Below are positions 57,053-64,000 of a stretch of 64,000 bases of DNA, piece after piece; position 1 is the first letter of the stretch, and each line of letters opens with the position of its first letter. The DNA lies in NCBI GenBank assembly GCA_001464315.1, contig LNFK01000033.1, positions 22,516 through 86,515 on the forward strand, read 5' to 3'. The notes under the pieces are model-generated. The model was not told where the DNA came from. It made no database searches and worked only from the letters and a program-made list of their open reading frames with translations. The position numbers were made by a program, and so were the translations under genes. The stretch comes from Sphingomonadales bacterium Ga0077559 (GTDB lineage Bacteria > Pseudomonadota > Alphaproteobacteria > Sphingomonadales > Sphingomonadaceae).

Positions 57053-57934
57053 TTACGCTTCTGCGGCAGGTGTTTCGTCAGCAGCAGCTTCGGCAACGGA
57101 GCTTTCTTCAGCCACGGGGGCTTCTTCGGCACCGACAGCTTCTTCCATTGTCGCAGGCGCATCTTCAGCCACCGGAGCAGCTTCAGTCAAAGCAGGCTCA
57201 GCCGCTGGCTCGACTTCGGCACCAAGGTCAACGCCCTTGGCAACCTTGGCCGAAACATTACCCTTGCTCGATGCAGTGGCGATCGCTTCGCAATACAAAC
57301 GAATTGCGCGCGCTGCGTCATCGTTTGCCGGAACCGGGAACGCGATGCCGTCAGGCGATACGTTCGAGTCGAGGATCGCGATGACCGGAATGCCGAGAAC
57401 ATTGGCTTCCTTAATTGCGAGTTCTTCCTTGTTGGCATCAATCACGAACATCACGTCAGGAATGCCGCCCATGTCGCGGATACCGCCAAGGCTCATTTCG
57501 AGCTTGTCGCGTTCGCGGGTCATCTGAAGGATTTCCTTCTTGGTGAACCCGTGCGTATCCCCCGAAAGCTGCTCTTCAAGCGTTTTCAGCTTGCGGATCG
57601 AATTCGAAATCGTCTTCCAGTTGGTGAGCATGCCGCCCAACCAGCGGTGGTTGACGAAATGCTGACCAGAGGCGCGTGCTGCGTCTGCGATTGGGCCCTG
57701 AGCTTGGCGTTTGGTGCCGACGAAAAGGACCTTGCCGCCCGACGCAACGGTCGAAGCAACGAAATCGAGCGCGCGTGCAAACAAAGGCACGGACTGCGAA
57801 AGATCAAGGATGTGGATGCCGTTGCGCGCGCCGAAGATATACGGCTTCATACGCGGGTTCCAACGGTGGGTTTGGTGGCCGAAATGGGCCCCAGCTTCAA
57901 GCAATTGCTGCATGGTAACGACAGGTGCCGCCAT
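57053..57934 (-). CDS. rpsB: 30S ribosomal protein S2
   Basis: S2 binds the small subunit with S1. The 293-residue protein has the family start [43 protein letters not shown] and [10 protein letters not shown]. After about residue 240 comes an acidic, alanine-rich tail (repeats of [20 protein letters not shown]) that E. coli S2 lacks and alphaproteobacteria often have. ATG at 57934 has AAGGAG nine bases upstream; the longer frame to 58006 is not used. Confidence 0.96.
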   Translation of the reverse strand: MAAPVVTMQQLLEAGAHFGHQTHRWNPRMKPYIFGARNGIHILDLSQSVPLFARALDFVASTVASGGKVLFVGTKRQAQGPIADAARASGQHFVNHRWLGGMLTNWKTISNSIRKLKTLEEQLSGDTHGFTKKEILQMTRERDKLEMSLGGIRDMGGIPDVMFVIDANKEELAIKEANVLGIPVIAILDSNVSPDGIAFPVPANDDAARAIRLYCEAIATASSKGNVSAKVAKGVDLGAEVEPAAEPALTEAAPVAEDAPATMEEAVGAEEAPVAEESSVAEAAADETPAAEA

Positions 57935-58697
57935 GGTACTTCTCCTTCCGGTTGAGCCTCTGGGAAACAAGAACGTCACGCATGCCTGAAAGACAGCGAT
58001 CCGCACCGGTATGTGCGTTTCCCATGTGGAATGAGCGCGCCGTTAGAGTGCGGGCGGGGATTCGTCAAGGCAGATTTGACTACAGCCGCCTGCCAATACT
58101 CTGCGGATGGCGATTTCGCCAGCAAGTATGTAGCGTCGAGGCACCCACCCCGTTGCAAAACTCATCAGTGGAGCGTTAGGCCTCTGTCCGCGTGGCTGCC
58201 GTCCAACAACGCATGCTTCATTATATACTCCTGATATTTCTTATAGCCTTTCCTTAACGCGCGCGGAGGCCTAGATTTTGGCGGTCGCTTAAGTTTAAAT
58301 GCACCCAAGACAGCATATCTTTCCATTTGATCGGACATTTGTCGTCACCCGACGGCTCCGACCCTCGCCACATCGGATACGCAGCGCGCCGACCCAATAT
58401 GCGCAGCGGCGATTTCTCCACGACGATTATCCTGTCGAATAAACCGATCTTGATCACCGGCGTGGTGTACGAAATGACTTTAAGATGCTTGCCACCCAGA
58501 GCCAAGCGTGACCGATATGATATCAGTAACTATCATTTAATTCGCCAAGCTCTGATAATTACGGTAACTCTAATCGAAGGTACTTTTTTGGCTTCGAAGC
58601 ATATGGCTTTGAATTGCTCGCCCCACTCCGTCCGGCATTAACGAGGGGTTCAGTGTATCGGGTCTAGCGACAAACTGGATCAATCCGGAGACCACAC
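57935..58697. other. Long stretch without a supported gene
   Basis: About 760 bp between rpsB (-) and a small secreted protein gene (+). It holds the rpsB leader and promoter. The rest is lower in GC than its neighbours. Two weak open frames overlap on opposite strands: minus 58254-58505 (83 codons from TTG, containing VIKIGLFDRIIVVEKSPLRILG) and plus 58327-58641. Neither has a ribosome site or a family I recognise. It may contain decayed gene remains. Confidence 0.5.
58040..58068 (-). promoter_or_regulatory. Probable rpsB promoter
   Basis: On the minus strand, TTGACG (58068-58063) and TAACGG (58045-58040) are 17 bp apart, about 105 bp before the rpsB start. The -35 has five of six consensus bases and spacing is ideal. 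Confidence 0.5.
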
Positions 58698-59108
58698 TTG
58701 TTTAACACAAAGCCGCTCCTGATTGCCGCATTGCTCTTGGCTTTCGCAACGCCTGCATTCGCAGATGCGGATTTGGCAACGCAGGGCACCCCGCCCGAAC
58801 GCATCTCTTTCCTCGTCACATTCGGCGACGACAAATGCCCCGAAGCCATTGGCGACGAGATCATTGTGTGCGCCCCTGCCCCCGAAGGCGACCGCTACCG
58901 CATTCCTAAGGACCTGCGCGATACCGAAGACGACCTGGTGTCGGGCGGCAGTTCATGGACATCGGCGGTCGAAAGCCTCGATGGCTATTCACGCGCGGTT
59001 TTGCCCAACAGCTGCTCGGTCAACGGGTCGAACGGCTTTACCGGCTGCACCAAGGCGGCGCTGGAGCAATGGCACGCCGAACGCCGGAGTAAACGCCGCT
59101 CGAACTGA
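58698..59108 (+). CDS. Small exported protein of unknown function
   Basis: A 136-residue protein with a clean signal peptide (PLLIAALLLAFATPAFA-DA). The mature part has four cysteines: FGDDKCPEAIGDEIIVCAPAPEGDRYRIP and LPNSCSVNGSNGFTGCTK, arranged as two pairs likely to form disulfides in the periplasm. A basic tail ends it. The start is a TTG with GGAG eight bases upstream. I recognise no domain; the pattern CPxxxGDEIIVCAP recurs in sphingomonad hypothetical proteins as far as I recall. Confidence 0.75.
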   Translation: MFNTKPLLIAALLLAFATPAFADADLATQGTPPERISFLVTFGDDKCPEAIGDEIIVCAPAPEGDRYRIPKDLRDTEDDLVSGGSSWTSAVESLDGYSRAVLPNSCSVNGSNGFTGCTKAALEQWHAERRSKRRSN

Positions 59109-59181
59109 TGGCGGGTGGACGGGTCGATTCATCCTGTGATGGGCGCGAAGAGCTGCCGGGAACAAGCAGCGCCATCAAAAG

Positions 59182-59190
59182 TTATCCACA
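59182..59190 (+). promoter_or_regulatory. Single consensus DnaA-box-like 9-mer
   Basis: TTATCCACA matches the DnaA box exactly, but it stands alone and has no replication genes nearby. It could let DnaA influence the following gene or be chance. Confidence 0.25.
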
Positions 59191-59236
59191 GGTCATGCAC
59201 ATAGATATCGCCACGGGGGACAAGCGATATTTGCGC

Positions 59237-59280
59237 TTGACAGTTTGGAACATATAGTGAACACAATGTTCATGTTGTTC
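59237..59280. promoter_or_regulatory. LexA/SOS-box-like promoter region
   Basis: GAAC-N7-GAAC at 59248-59262 equals, on the other strand, GTTC-N7-GTTC, the alphaproteobacterial LexA site. TTGACA (59237-59242) lies six bases before it, so a bound repressor would cover the promoter. A further pair, GTTC-N5-GTTC, follows at 59268-59280. The start of the next gene is 60 bp downstream. A clear -10 was not fixed. Confidence 0.6.
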
Positions 59281-59339
59281 ATTTTATAGCAAGCATACCC
59301 CCGCTATATGGTATTTGGGGGCCAGAAAGGACCAGTTTG

Positions 59340-59588
59340 ATGACCCTCATTGCATCCATCCTCTTTCTCACCGCGCTCGCCGCATCCGTACTCGTGATTG
59401 CCGCCACACTGACCGACGCCATGCCGCGGATCGCTCAAGTGGTCGAGGATGAGTTCGGCCCGGCTATCCATACCGAACGACGGATCAATTTTGGCGCTGT
59501 AAAGCAGCGGACGGTTGCGCGCTCGGCTGAACTCGTTGCGTTTCCGGTGATGGCGCGCGCCGTGACTGAATTCAAATTGGCGGCTTAG
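59340..59588 (+). CDS. Small single-pass membrane protein behind an SOS box
   Basis: An 82-residue protein with one hydrophobic helix at about 3-25 (IASILFLTALAASVLVIAATL). About 57 soluble residues follow: an acidic patch (VVEDEFGP), then a basic region (HTERRIN, KQRTVARS). AAGGA lies about ten bases before the ATG at 59340. The only strong upstream signal is a LexA-type site 78-92 bp before the start. Size, topology and control resemble SOS-induced division inhibitors such as Caulobacter SidA, but no sequence match is claimed; function is unknown. Confidence 0.7.
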   Translation: MTLIASILFLTALAASVLVIAATLTDAMPRIAQVVEDEFGPAIHTERRINFGAVKQRTVARSAELVAFPVMARAVTEFKLAA

Positions 59589-59626
59589 TTGGTTCAAGGC
59601 CGCGTGCGTCTCGGCTCGAGATAGTT

Positions 59627-59724
59627 TCACGCGAAGACCGCAAAGATTTTTAAGAGGCTATTTCAGGTGACCGACGTAGCGAATGCAGACCGCCCGCTTC
59701 AAAATCTTTGCGAACTTTGCGTGA
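59627..59724. repeat. Imperfect inverted repeat with 24-bp arms
   Basis: TCACGCGAAGACCGCAAAGA (from 59627) is matched in reverse complement by the segment ending at 59724, which reads TCACGCAAAGTTCGCAAAGA on the other strand. The arms are 24 bp with about four mismatches and a 50-bp spacer. Such CACGCAAAG..GCAAAG elements recur in sphingomonad genomes. No gene lies in 59589-59793. Confidence 0.6.
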
Positions 59725-59793
59725 CGTAAATTCGTCACGCCCCATACAACGCAGCCGGATTTCCAAAGAGATATCTTCAACAAAACCCAAAAG

Positions 59794-59823
59794 AAAAAGG
59801 CCACCCTTGCGGATGGCCTTTTC
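59794..59823 (-). terminator. Intrinsic terminator after the HU gene
   Basis: On the minus strand GGCCATCC and GGGTGGCC-type arms around GCAA are followed by TTTTTC. The other strand also ends in a T-run, so it works for both directions. Confidence 0.85.
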
Positions 59824-59860
59824 TTGTTTCCAAATGAAAGGAGCTAAAAGCCCCCCTGAT

Positions 59861-60133
59861 TTAGTTGACAGCGTCTTTAAGCGCCTTGCCAGCTTTGAAC
59901 TTAGGCTGCGTCGATGCCTTGATGGTCATCGGCTCGCCGGTACGCGGGTTGCGGCCAGTCGATGCCTTGCGCTTCGCCACGCCGAATGTGCCAAAGCCAA
60001 CCAGACGAACTTCGCCGCCGCTTTTCAGCGCGCCGGTGATGGCGTCAAATGTTGCTTCAACTGCTTTTGCAGCATCGGCCTTGGTCAAACCGCTTGCATC
60101 TGCAACCGCACCAACGAGATCTTGCTTGTTCAT
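59861..60133 (-). CDS. hupB: HU-family DNA-binding protein
   Basis: A 90-residue nucleoid protein that bends and compacts DNA as a dimer. It has MNKQDLVGAVADASGLTKADAAKAVEAT at the start and the DNA-binding arm VRLVGFGTFGVAKRKASTGRNPRTGEPM, then KPKFKAGKALKDAV-like KFKAGKALKDAVN. It lies next to lon as in many proteobacteria. Its leader contains a perfect 10-bp hairpin. Confidence 0.96.
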   Translation of the reverse strand: MNKQDLVGAVADASGLTKADAAKAVEATFDAITGALKSGGEVRLVGFGTFGVAKRKASTGRNPRTGEPMTIKASTQPKFKAGKALKDAVN

Positions 60134-60166
60134 ATTGGGAACCCCCCTCTCAAAGAAAATTTATGA

Positions 60167-60191
60167 GACTCATTTATGAATTAAATGAGTC
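60167..60191 (-). promoter_or_regulatory. Hairpin in the hupB 5' leader
   Basis: Perfect 10-bp arms GACTCATTTA and TAAATGAGTC around a five-base loop, 33 bp before the HU start and downstream of its probable promoter. It is A/T-rich, with no T-run directly after, so an mRNA structure rather than a terminator. Confidence 0.55.
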
Positions 60192-60212
60192 GCGGCTTAA
60201 GCCGGTGGCGGG

Positions 60213-60240
60213 ATAATGAGCAGATTGCGCGCCCTGTCAA
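60213..60240 (-). promoter_or_regulatory. Probable hupB promoter
   Basis: On the minus strand a perfect TTGACA (60240-60235) and CATTAT (60218-60213) are 16 bp apart, about 80 bp before the HU start. Confidence 0.6.
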
Positions 60241-60295
60241 AGGAAAAATCGGCATAAAACCGTCATTTTCTGTGAAAAACACGCTTAGTTGCAAA

Positions 60296-60320
60296 CCGGC
60301 GGGATGAATCACCCCGCCGA
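60296..60320 (-). terminator. Hairpin after lon
   Basis: CGGCGGG and CCCGCCG arms around about nine bases directly after the lon stop, followed only by a short T stretch (GTTTG). Likely terminator of moderate strength. Confidence 0.5.
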
Positions 60321-60326
60321 CCTGTC

Positions 60327-62726
60327 TCAATGCGTAACAGAAGTGCCATGTTCGCCGCCAACCGAAGGCGGAAGCGCCGCGGCCAACTCGTCGGCTTCGG
60401 TCCATTCTATCGGGATTAGCGGCGATACCAGCGCACGTGCCAGCACCTGATCGACATGACTGACCGGGATGATTTCCAGACCATCCTTGATGTTCGCAGG
60501 TATCTCGGCAAGGTCCTTTTCATTCTCCTGCGGGATCAGCACAGTCTTGATGCCGCCGCGTAACGCCGCGAGCAGTTTTTCCTTCAAGCCGCCGATTGGT
60601 AATACCCGGCCGCGCAACGTTACTTCGCCGGTCATGGCAACGTCGCGGTGAACCGCAATCCCCGTCAATGTCGAAACGATACAAGTGACCATGCCAACTC
60701 CGGCCGACGGCCCGTCCTTGGGTACAGCGCCCTCGGGCAAGTGGATATGAACATCTTTGCGCCCGAACAGACTTGGCTTGATGCCATAGCTTGGCGCGCG
60801 CGCCTTCACATAGCTCAACGCCGCCTGGATCGACTCGCCCATCACTTCGCCGAGCTTACCGGTTGTACGGATATTTCCCTTACCAGGCACGGTGACGGCT
60901 TCGATTGTAAGCAATTCGCCGCCGACCTCGGTCCAGGCAAGCCCGGTAACCGCACCGATCTGGTTCTCTTCTTCGCCCATATCATGACGATATTTGCGTA
61001 CGCCCGAGAAATCGGCGAGATTTTCCGGGGTAATCGTAATGCTGGTCGCCTTGCCTTCAAGAATGCGCCGCAACGCCTTACGCGCCACCTTGGCAATCTC
61101 GCGTTCCAGAGTACGCACGCCAGCCTCGCGCGTGTAATAACGGATCAGGTCCATCAGCGCGGCATCGGTGAACACAAATTCTTCCGCCTTCAATCCGTGC
61201 GCTTCTACCTGCTTTTCGAGCAAATGCCGTTTGGCGATTTCAAGCTTTTCGTCCTCGGTATAGCCTTCAAGCCGGATGATCTCCATCCGGTCGAGCAACG
61301 CTTGCGGCAGGTTCATGCTGTTCGCGGTGGTCACGAACATGATGTCCGATAGATCGAGGTCGATTTCGAGATAATGGTCGTTGAACTTGTTATTCTGTTC
61401 CGGGTCGAGCACCTCGAGCAAAGCTGACGCCGGATCGCCCCGGAAATCCTGACCCAATTTGTCGATTTCATCGAGTAGGAACAACGGATTCATCGTGCCT
61501 GCCTTTTTCAGGTTGGCTGCAACTTTGCCTGGCATCGAACCGATATAAGTACGCCTGTGACCGCGAATTTCGGCCTCGTCGCGCACACCGCCCAATGACT
61601 GGCGAATGAACTCGCGGCCCGTCGCCTTCGCAATCGACTTGCCAAGCGAGGTCTTGCCCACACCGGGAGGACCAACCAGACACAGGATCGGGCCCTTTAA
61701 CTTGTTGGTGCGCGCCTGGACTGCAAGATATTCAACGATCCGGTCCTTGACCTTTTCCAGTGCAAAATGGTCGGCGTCGAGCACTTCCTGCGCCTTGGCA
61801 ATATCGCGCTTGAGTTTGGATTTCTTGCCCCATGGAATGCCGAGCAATGTATCGAGATAATTGCGCACTACGGTGGCTTCGGCCGACATCGGCGCCATAC
61901 CGCGCAGCTTTTTCAGCTCAGCATTGGCCTTGGCCTTGGCCTCCTTCGACAGCTTCATCGTGTCGATCTTGGTCTGCAATTCGACAATTTCGTCGCCGCC
62001 TTCGCCCTCATCGTTGCCGAGTTCGCGCTGGATCGCCTTCATCTGCTCGTTGAGATAATATTCGCGTTGGGTCTTTTCCATCTGGCGCTTCACGCGGCCA
62101 CGGATTTTCTTTTCAACCTGCAAGACGCCGAGTTCGCCCTCCATGAAGGCAAATGCCATTTCGAGGCGGCGCAGCGGGTTCGATTCGACCAGCAGCGACT
62201 GCTTGTCGGAAACCTTCAACTGAATGTTGGCGGCGACAGCATCGGCCAACGCGGCGGGCGTTTCGATTTCGCCCAGTTGGACTGCGGTTTCGGCAGGCAT
62301 TTTCTTGTTGAGCTTCGAATAATTTTCAAACTGCTCGGCAACCGAGCGCATCAATGCGGTGGCTTCGGGGCCTTCGGCACTTTGTTCCTCGATCAAGCGC
62401 ACGCCGGCCTCGACATAGTCGCTGCCACGTTCGACAAGATCGCGCAATTCGGCGCGCTGCTTGCCTTCAACCAGGACGCGGACGGTGCCGTCGGGCAGTT
62501 TCAGCAACTGCATGATCGACGCGGTGACTCCGATGTCGTACAGATCATCTTTGTCAGGATCATCCTCAGCCGGGTCGAGCTGGGCAACGAGAAAAATTTC
62601 CTTGTCGGCAGCCATCGCCTTTTCAAGCGCAACGACGGATTTATCACGACCTACGAAAAGCGGCACAATCATGCCGGGGAAAACAACGATATCGCGCAAC
62701 GGCAATAAAGGTAGATTCAATTCCAT
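60327..62726 (-). CDS. lon: ATP-dependent protease Lon
   Basis: LonA degrades misfolded and regulatory proteins in the cytoplasm. The 799-residue protein has the N-terminal substrate domain ([23 protein letters not shown]), the Walker A motif [13 protein letters not shown], Walker [11 protein letters not shown], and the protease domain with [11 protein letters not shown] (catalytic Ser near 680) and the later [12 protein letters not shown] with the catalytic Lys. ATG at 62726; the open frame upstream is not family-like. A promoter of heat-shock or housekeeping type lies about 50 bp before it. Confidence 0.97.
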   Translation of the reverse strand: MELNLPLLPLRDIVVFPGMIVPLFVGRDKSVVALEKAMAADKEIFLVAQLDPAEDDPDKDDLYDIGVTASIMQLLKLPDGTVRVLVEGKQRAELRDLVERGSDYVEAGVRLIEEQSAEGPEATALMRSVAEQFENYSKLNKKMPAETAVQLGEIETPAALADAVAANIQLKVSDKQSLLVESNPLRRLEMAFAFMEGELGVLQVEKKIRGRVKRQMEKTQREYYLNEQMKAIQRELGNDEGEGGDEIVELQTKIDTMKLSKEAKAKANAELKKLRGMAPMSAEATVVRNYLDTLLGIPWGKKSKLKRDIAKAQEVLDADHFALEKVKDRIVEYLAVQARTNKLKGPILCLVGPPGVGKTSLGKSIAKATGREFIRQSLGGVRDEAEIRGHRRTYIGSMPGKVAANLKKAGTMNPLFLLDEIDKLGQDFRGDPASALLEVLDPEQNNKFNDHYLEIDLDLSDIMFVTTANSMNLPQALLDRMEIIRLEGYTEDEKLEIAKRHLLEKQVEAHGLKAEEFVFTDAALMDLIRYYTREAGVRTLEREIAKVARKALRRILEGKATSITITPENLADFSGVRKYRHDMGEEENQIGAVTGLAWTEVGGELLTIEAVTVPGKGNIRTTGKLGEVMGESIQAALSYVKARAPSYGIKPSLFGRKDVHIHLPEGAVPKDGPSAGVGMVTCIVSTLTGIAVHRDVAMTGEVTLRGRVLPIGGLKEKLLAALRGGIKTVLIPQENEKDLAEIPANIKDGLEIIPVSHVDQVLARALVSPLIPIEWTEADELAAALPPSVGGEHGTSVTH

Positions 62727-62775
62727 AACTACTCCAATTGGCGGTCCCTCAAGCGGCAACCGACCCGTTCTGCAC

Positions 62776-62803
62776 AATATGTGTGCTTTTGGAGCGCTTT
62801 CAA
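62776..62803 (-). promoter_or_regulatory. Probable lon promoter
   Basis: On the minus strand TTGAAA (62803-62798) and CATATT (62781-62776) are 16 bp apart, about 50 bp before the lon start. TTGAAA is shared by housekeeping and heat-shock (CTTGAA-type) promoters; I cannot decide which. Confidence 0.45.
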
Positions 62804-62846
62804 TGAATTTGCGTTGAACCAGCGCGATTAGTTGGGGAAAACGGGT

Positions 62847-63182
62847 TTAGAACGGCAGCTTGAACCCGGCTGGCAGCGGCAGGCCACTGGACATCTTGCT
62901 CATTTCAGCATTGCTCGCGGCGTCGGCTTTATCTCGCGCGTCGTTGAACGCTGCGGTGATCAGGTCCTCGAGCATGCCTTTGTCCGACGGTACGATCAAG
63001 CTGTCGTCGATGGCGACACCCAATATCCGGCCTTTGGCGGTCGCGCGCACCTTGACCAAGCCGCCTCCGGAAACGCCTTCGACATGAATGGTGTCGAGCG
63101 TCGCTTGCGCTTGCTCCATCTGTTGCTGGATGTTCTGGGCCGCTTCTTGTGCGGCTTTGATCATATCTTCCATGCTCTTCAT
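62847..63182 (-). CDS. YbaB/EbfC-family nucleoid-associated protein
   Basis: A 111-residue DNA-binding protein. It has the coiled N-terminal helix (EDMIKAAQEAAQNIQQQMEQAQATLDTIHVEG), the central GGGLVKVRATAKGRILGVAIDDSL and the end DLITAAFNDARDKADAASNAEMSKM, typical of YbaB. The ATG overlaps the dnaX stop (ATGA). The pair dnaX-ybaB is widely conserved and is often followed by recR, which is missing here: lon comes next. Confidence 0.95.
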   Translation of the reverse strand: MKSMEDMIKAAQEAAQNIQQQMEQAQATLDTIHVEGVSGGGLVKVRATAKGRILGVAIDDSLIVPSDKGMLEDLITAAFNDARDKADAASNAEMSKMSSGLPLPAGFKLPF

Positions 63183-64000
63183 GCGCTTTTGCTCCAGGGG
63201 GTTTCATCTTCGTTGCTGTCGAGCAGCTCGGCGTCGGGAAAGGCTTCGAAAGCTGCCTTCACCAACGGGGATTCCATAATTGCGGCGCGGTCAGCATCGG
63301 CTTTCGCGCGCTCCATTTCCAACATGCTTGGCTGCGCCGCGCCTTCGCGTTCTTCCAGTTCCCATCGCGTACCGGTCACCTTGGCCAGCGCGTCGCGCAG
63401 TTCAGAGACAAAGCCGGGCGCGACCGGGCCTGCCAACTGATACGCGAGCAAGGGGGGCGCATATTCAACCAACCGAAGGACATCGCGCATCGTCATCTCA
63501 AGGCTGACATAGCCGTCGCGCGCCAACCGTTCGAGCAACGCTTCGAAATCGGCAGGCATCAAAATCTGTACCGTGGCAGAAGGCGGCAGATCGAGCGCCG
63601 TCGGCGCCGAGGCAGGCGGCGGCGCTGCGGTAAAACCGCCCTGCGCGATCATCTTGGCGAGCTCACCCGGATCGGGCAATGTCGCGGCATGGATGACGCG
63701 AAGCAGCGCCATATCCGCGGCATCGAGCGGCACAGACGCGCGTGCGACTTCGTCCTGACCCTTAAGTAACAGCTGCCAGAGCCGGTGCAAGACCGGAAAC
63801 GACAAGCGGTCGGCATGTTCCTCGACAAGAGCTGCCGCCTCGGCATCGAGCGCACCGTCACGCGGCGCGCCAACCTTTGCAAGCGTAAGACGGTGCACTT
63901 CGGACAGTAATCCGGCGAACATCGCCAGCGGCTCAACGCCGAGATTATATTGCGACTTCGCTTCAGCGAGCATGGCTTGGGCATCGCCCGCGAGGATCAG
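63179..64000 (-). CDS. dnaX: DNA polymerase III subunit gamma/tau, C-terminal part
   Basis: The 3' end of the clamp-loader gene, cut by the window edge; the frame is open to base 64000, about 273 codons seen. The visible part starts in the clamp-loader collar domain (LILAGDAQAMLAEAKSQYNLGVEPLAMFAGLLSEVHRLTLAKVG, ALRVIHAATLPDPGELAKMI-like LLRVIHAATLPDP). It continues through a Pro/Ala linker into the tau-type domain (FEALLERLARDGYVSLEMTMRDVLRLVEYAPPLLAYQL) and ends in a polar tail. The ATPase domain lies outside the window. Confidence 0.93.
   Translation of the reverse strand: MILAGDAQAMLAEAKSQYNLGVEPLAMFAGLLSEVHRLTLAKVGAPRDGALDAEAAALVEEHADRLSFPVLHRLWQLLLKGQDEVARASVPLDAADMALLRVIHAATLPDPGELAKMIAQGGFTAAPPPASAPTALDLPPSATVQILMPADFEALLERLARDGYVSLEMTMRDVLRLVEYAPPLLAYQLAGPVAPGFVSELRDALAKVTGTRWELEEREGAAQPSMLEMERAKADADRAAIMESPLVKAAFEAFPDAELLDSNEDETPWSKSA

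Noticed and set aside
55964..57955. A 663-codon open frame on the plus strand
   Set aside because: It is antisense to tsf and rpsB, which are certain. The translation is rich in Arg, His and Phe, as expected from the wrong strand of high-GC genes.
59182..59190. Consensus DnaA box as a sign of a replication origin
   Set aside because: Only one box, with no cluster, no A/T-rich unwinding region and no dnaA, dnaN, hemE or similar gene nearby.
61767..62708. A 313-codon open frame on the plus strand
   Set aside because: Antisense shadow of lon with Phe/His-rich content.

Overview
The window reads as a chromosomal core region of an alphaproteobacterium of the order Sphingomonadales (Sphingopyxis/Sphingorhabdus-like). 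This rests on the gene orders trpF-trpB-trpA-accD-folC and rpsB-tsf-pyrH-frr-uppS-cdsA-dxr-rseP-bamA-ompH-fabZ, a type 2 leuA, moderately high GC, alphaproteobacterial LexA-type half sites, and the lack of lpxD/lpxA beside bamA-ompH-fabZ, which fits a group that makes glycosphingolipids instead of lipid A. No prophage, insertion sequence, CRISPR array or rRNA operon is visible. Layout: 1-5.4 kb (+) holds the last tryptophan steps, with a 61-residue membrane protein inserted between trpB and trpA, then accD and folC. 5.4-9 kb holds an AmpG-like permease, rluB, rsmD and a secreted proline-rich protein. 9-18.9 kb (+) holds a UvrD/PcrA helicase, a double-PilZ protein coupled to an HD-GYP phosphodiesterase, an alpha/beta hydrolase, a DUF4349 lipoprotein, a TPR/aspartyl-hydroxylase protein, an MFS carrier and cysK. 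19-25.4 kb holds an acyl-CoA dehydrogenase with a MerR regulator and its palindromic operator, two divergent L,D-transpeptidases of different families, sodC, and serB/miaA with overlapping divergent starts. 25.5-33.4 kb is mostly branched-chain amino acid synthesis: ilvB-ilvH-ilvC (+) and leuA (-). leuA is preceded by what looks like an undetected leucine attenuator (leader peptide plus terminator). Between them lie a YceI protein, a nitronate monooxygenase-like enzyme, a 2OG-Fe(II) oxygenase and the broken end of an S9 peptidase gene. 33.9-41.8 kb (-) holds kup, the cytochrome c maturation operon ccmC-D-E-F-G-H plus a ccmI-like gene with a frameshifted end, and a leucine dehydrogenase-type enzyme. 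A tRNA-His follows. 42-46.6 kb holds a TupA-like ATP-grasp gene and a tightly coupled 5-oxoprolinase operon, pxpABC, headed by an atypical Nramp-family carrier. 46.6-57.9 kb (-) is the envelope/translation operon from rpsB to fabZ and rpmE. 58-59.6 kb holds two small envelope-targeted proteins; the second is preceded by an alphaproteobacterial SOS-box motif. 59.8-64 kb (-) holds an HU gene, lon, a YbaB/EbfC gene and the 3' end of dnaX, cut by the window edge. The observations most worth following are the leuA attenuator, the SOS-box small membrane protein, the small membrane protein embedded in trpBA, the Nramp-like/PxpABC operon, and the two decayed genes (ccmI C-terminus and S9 peptidase).
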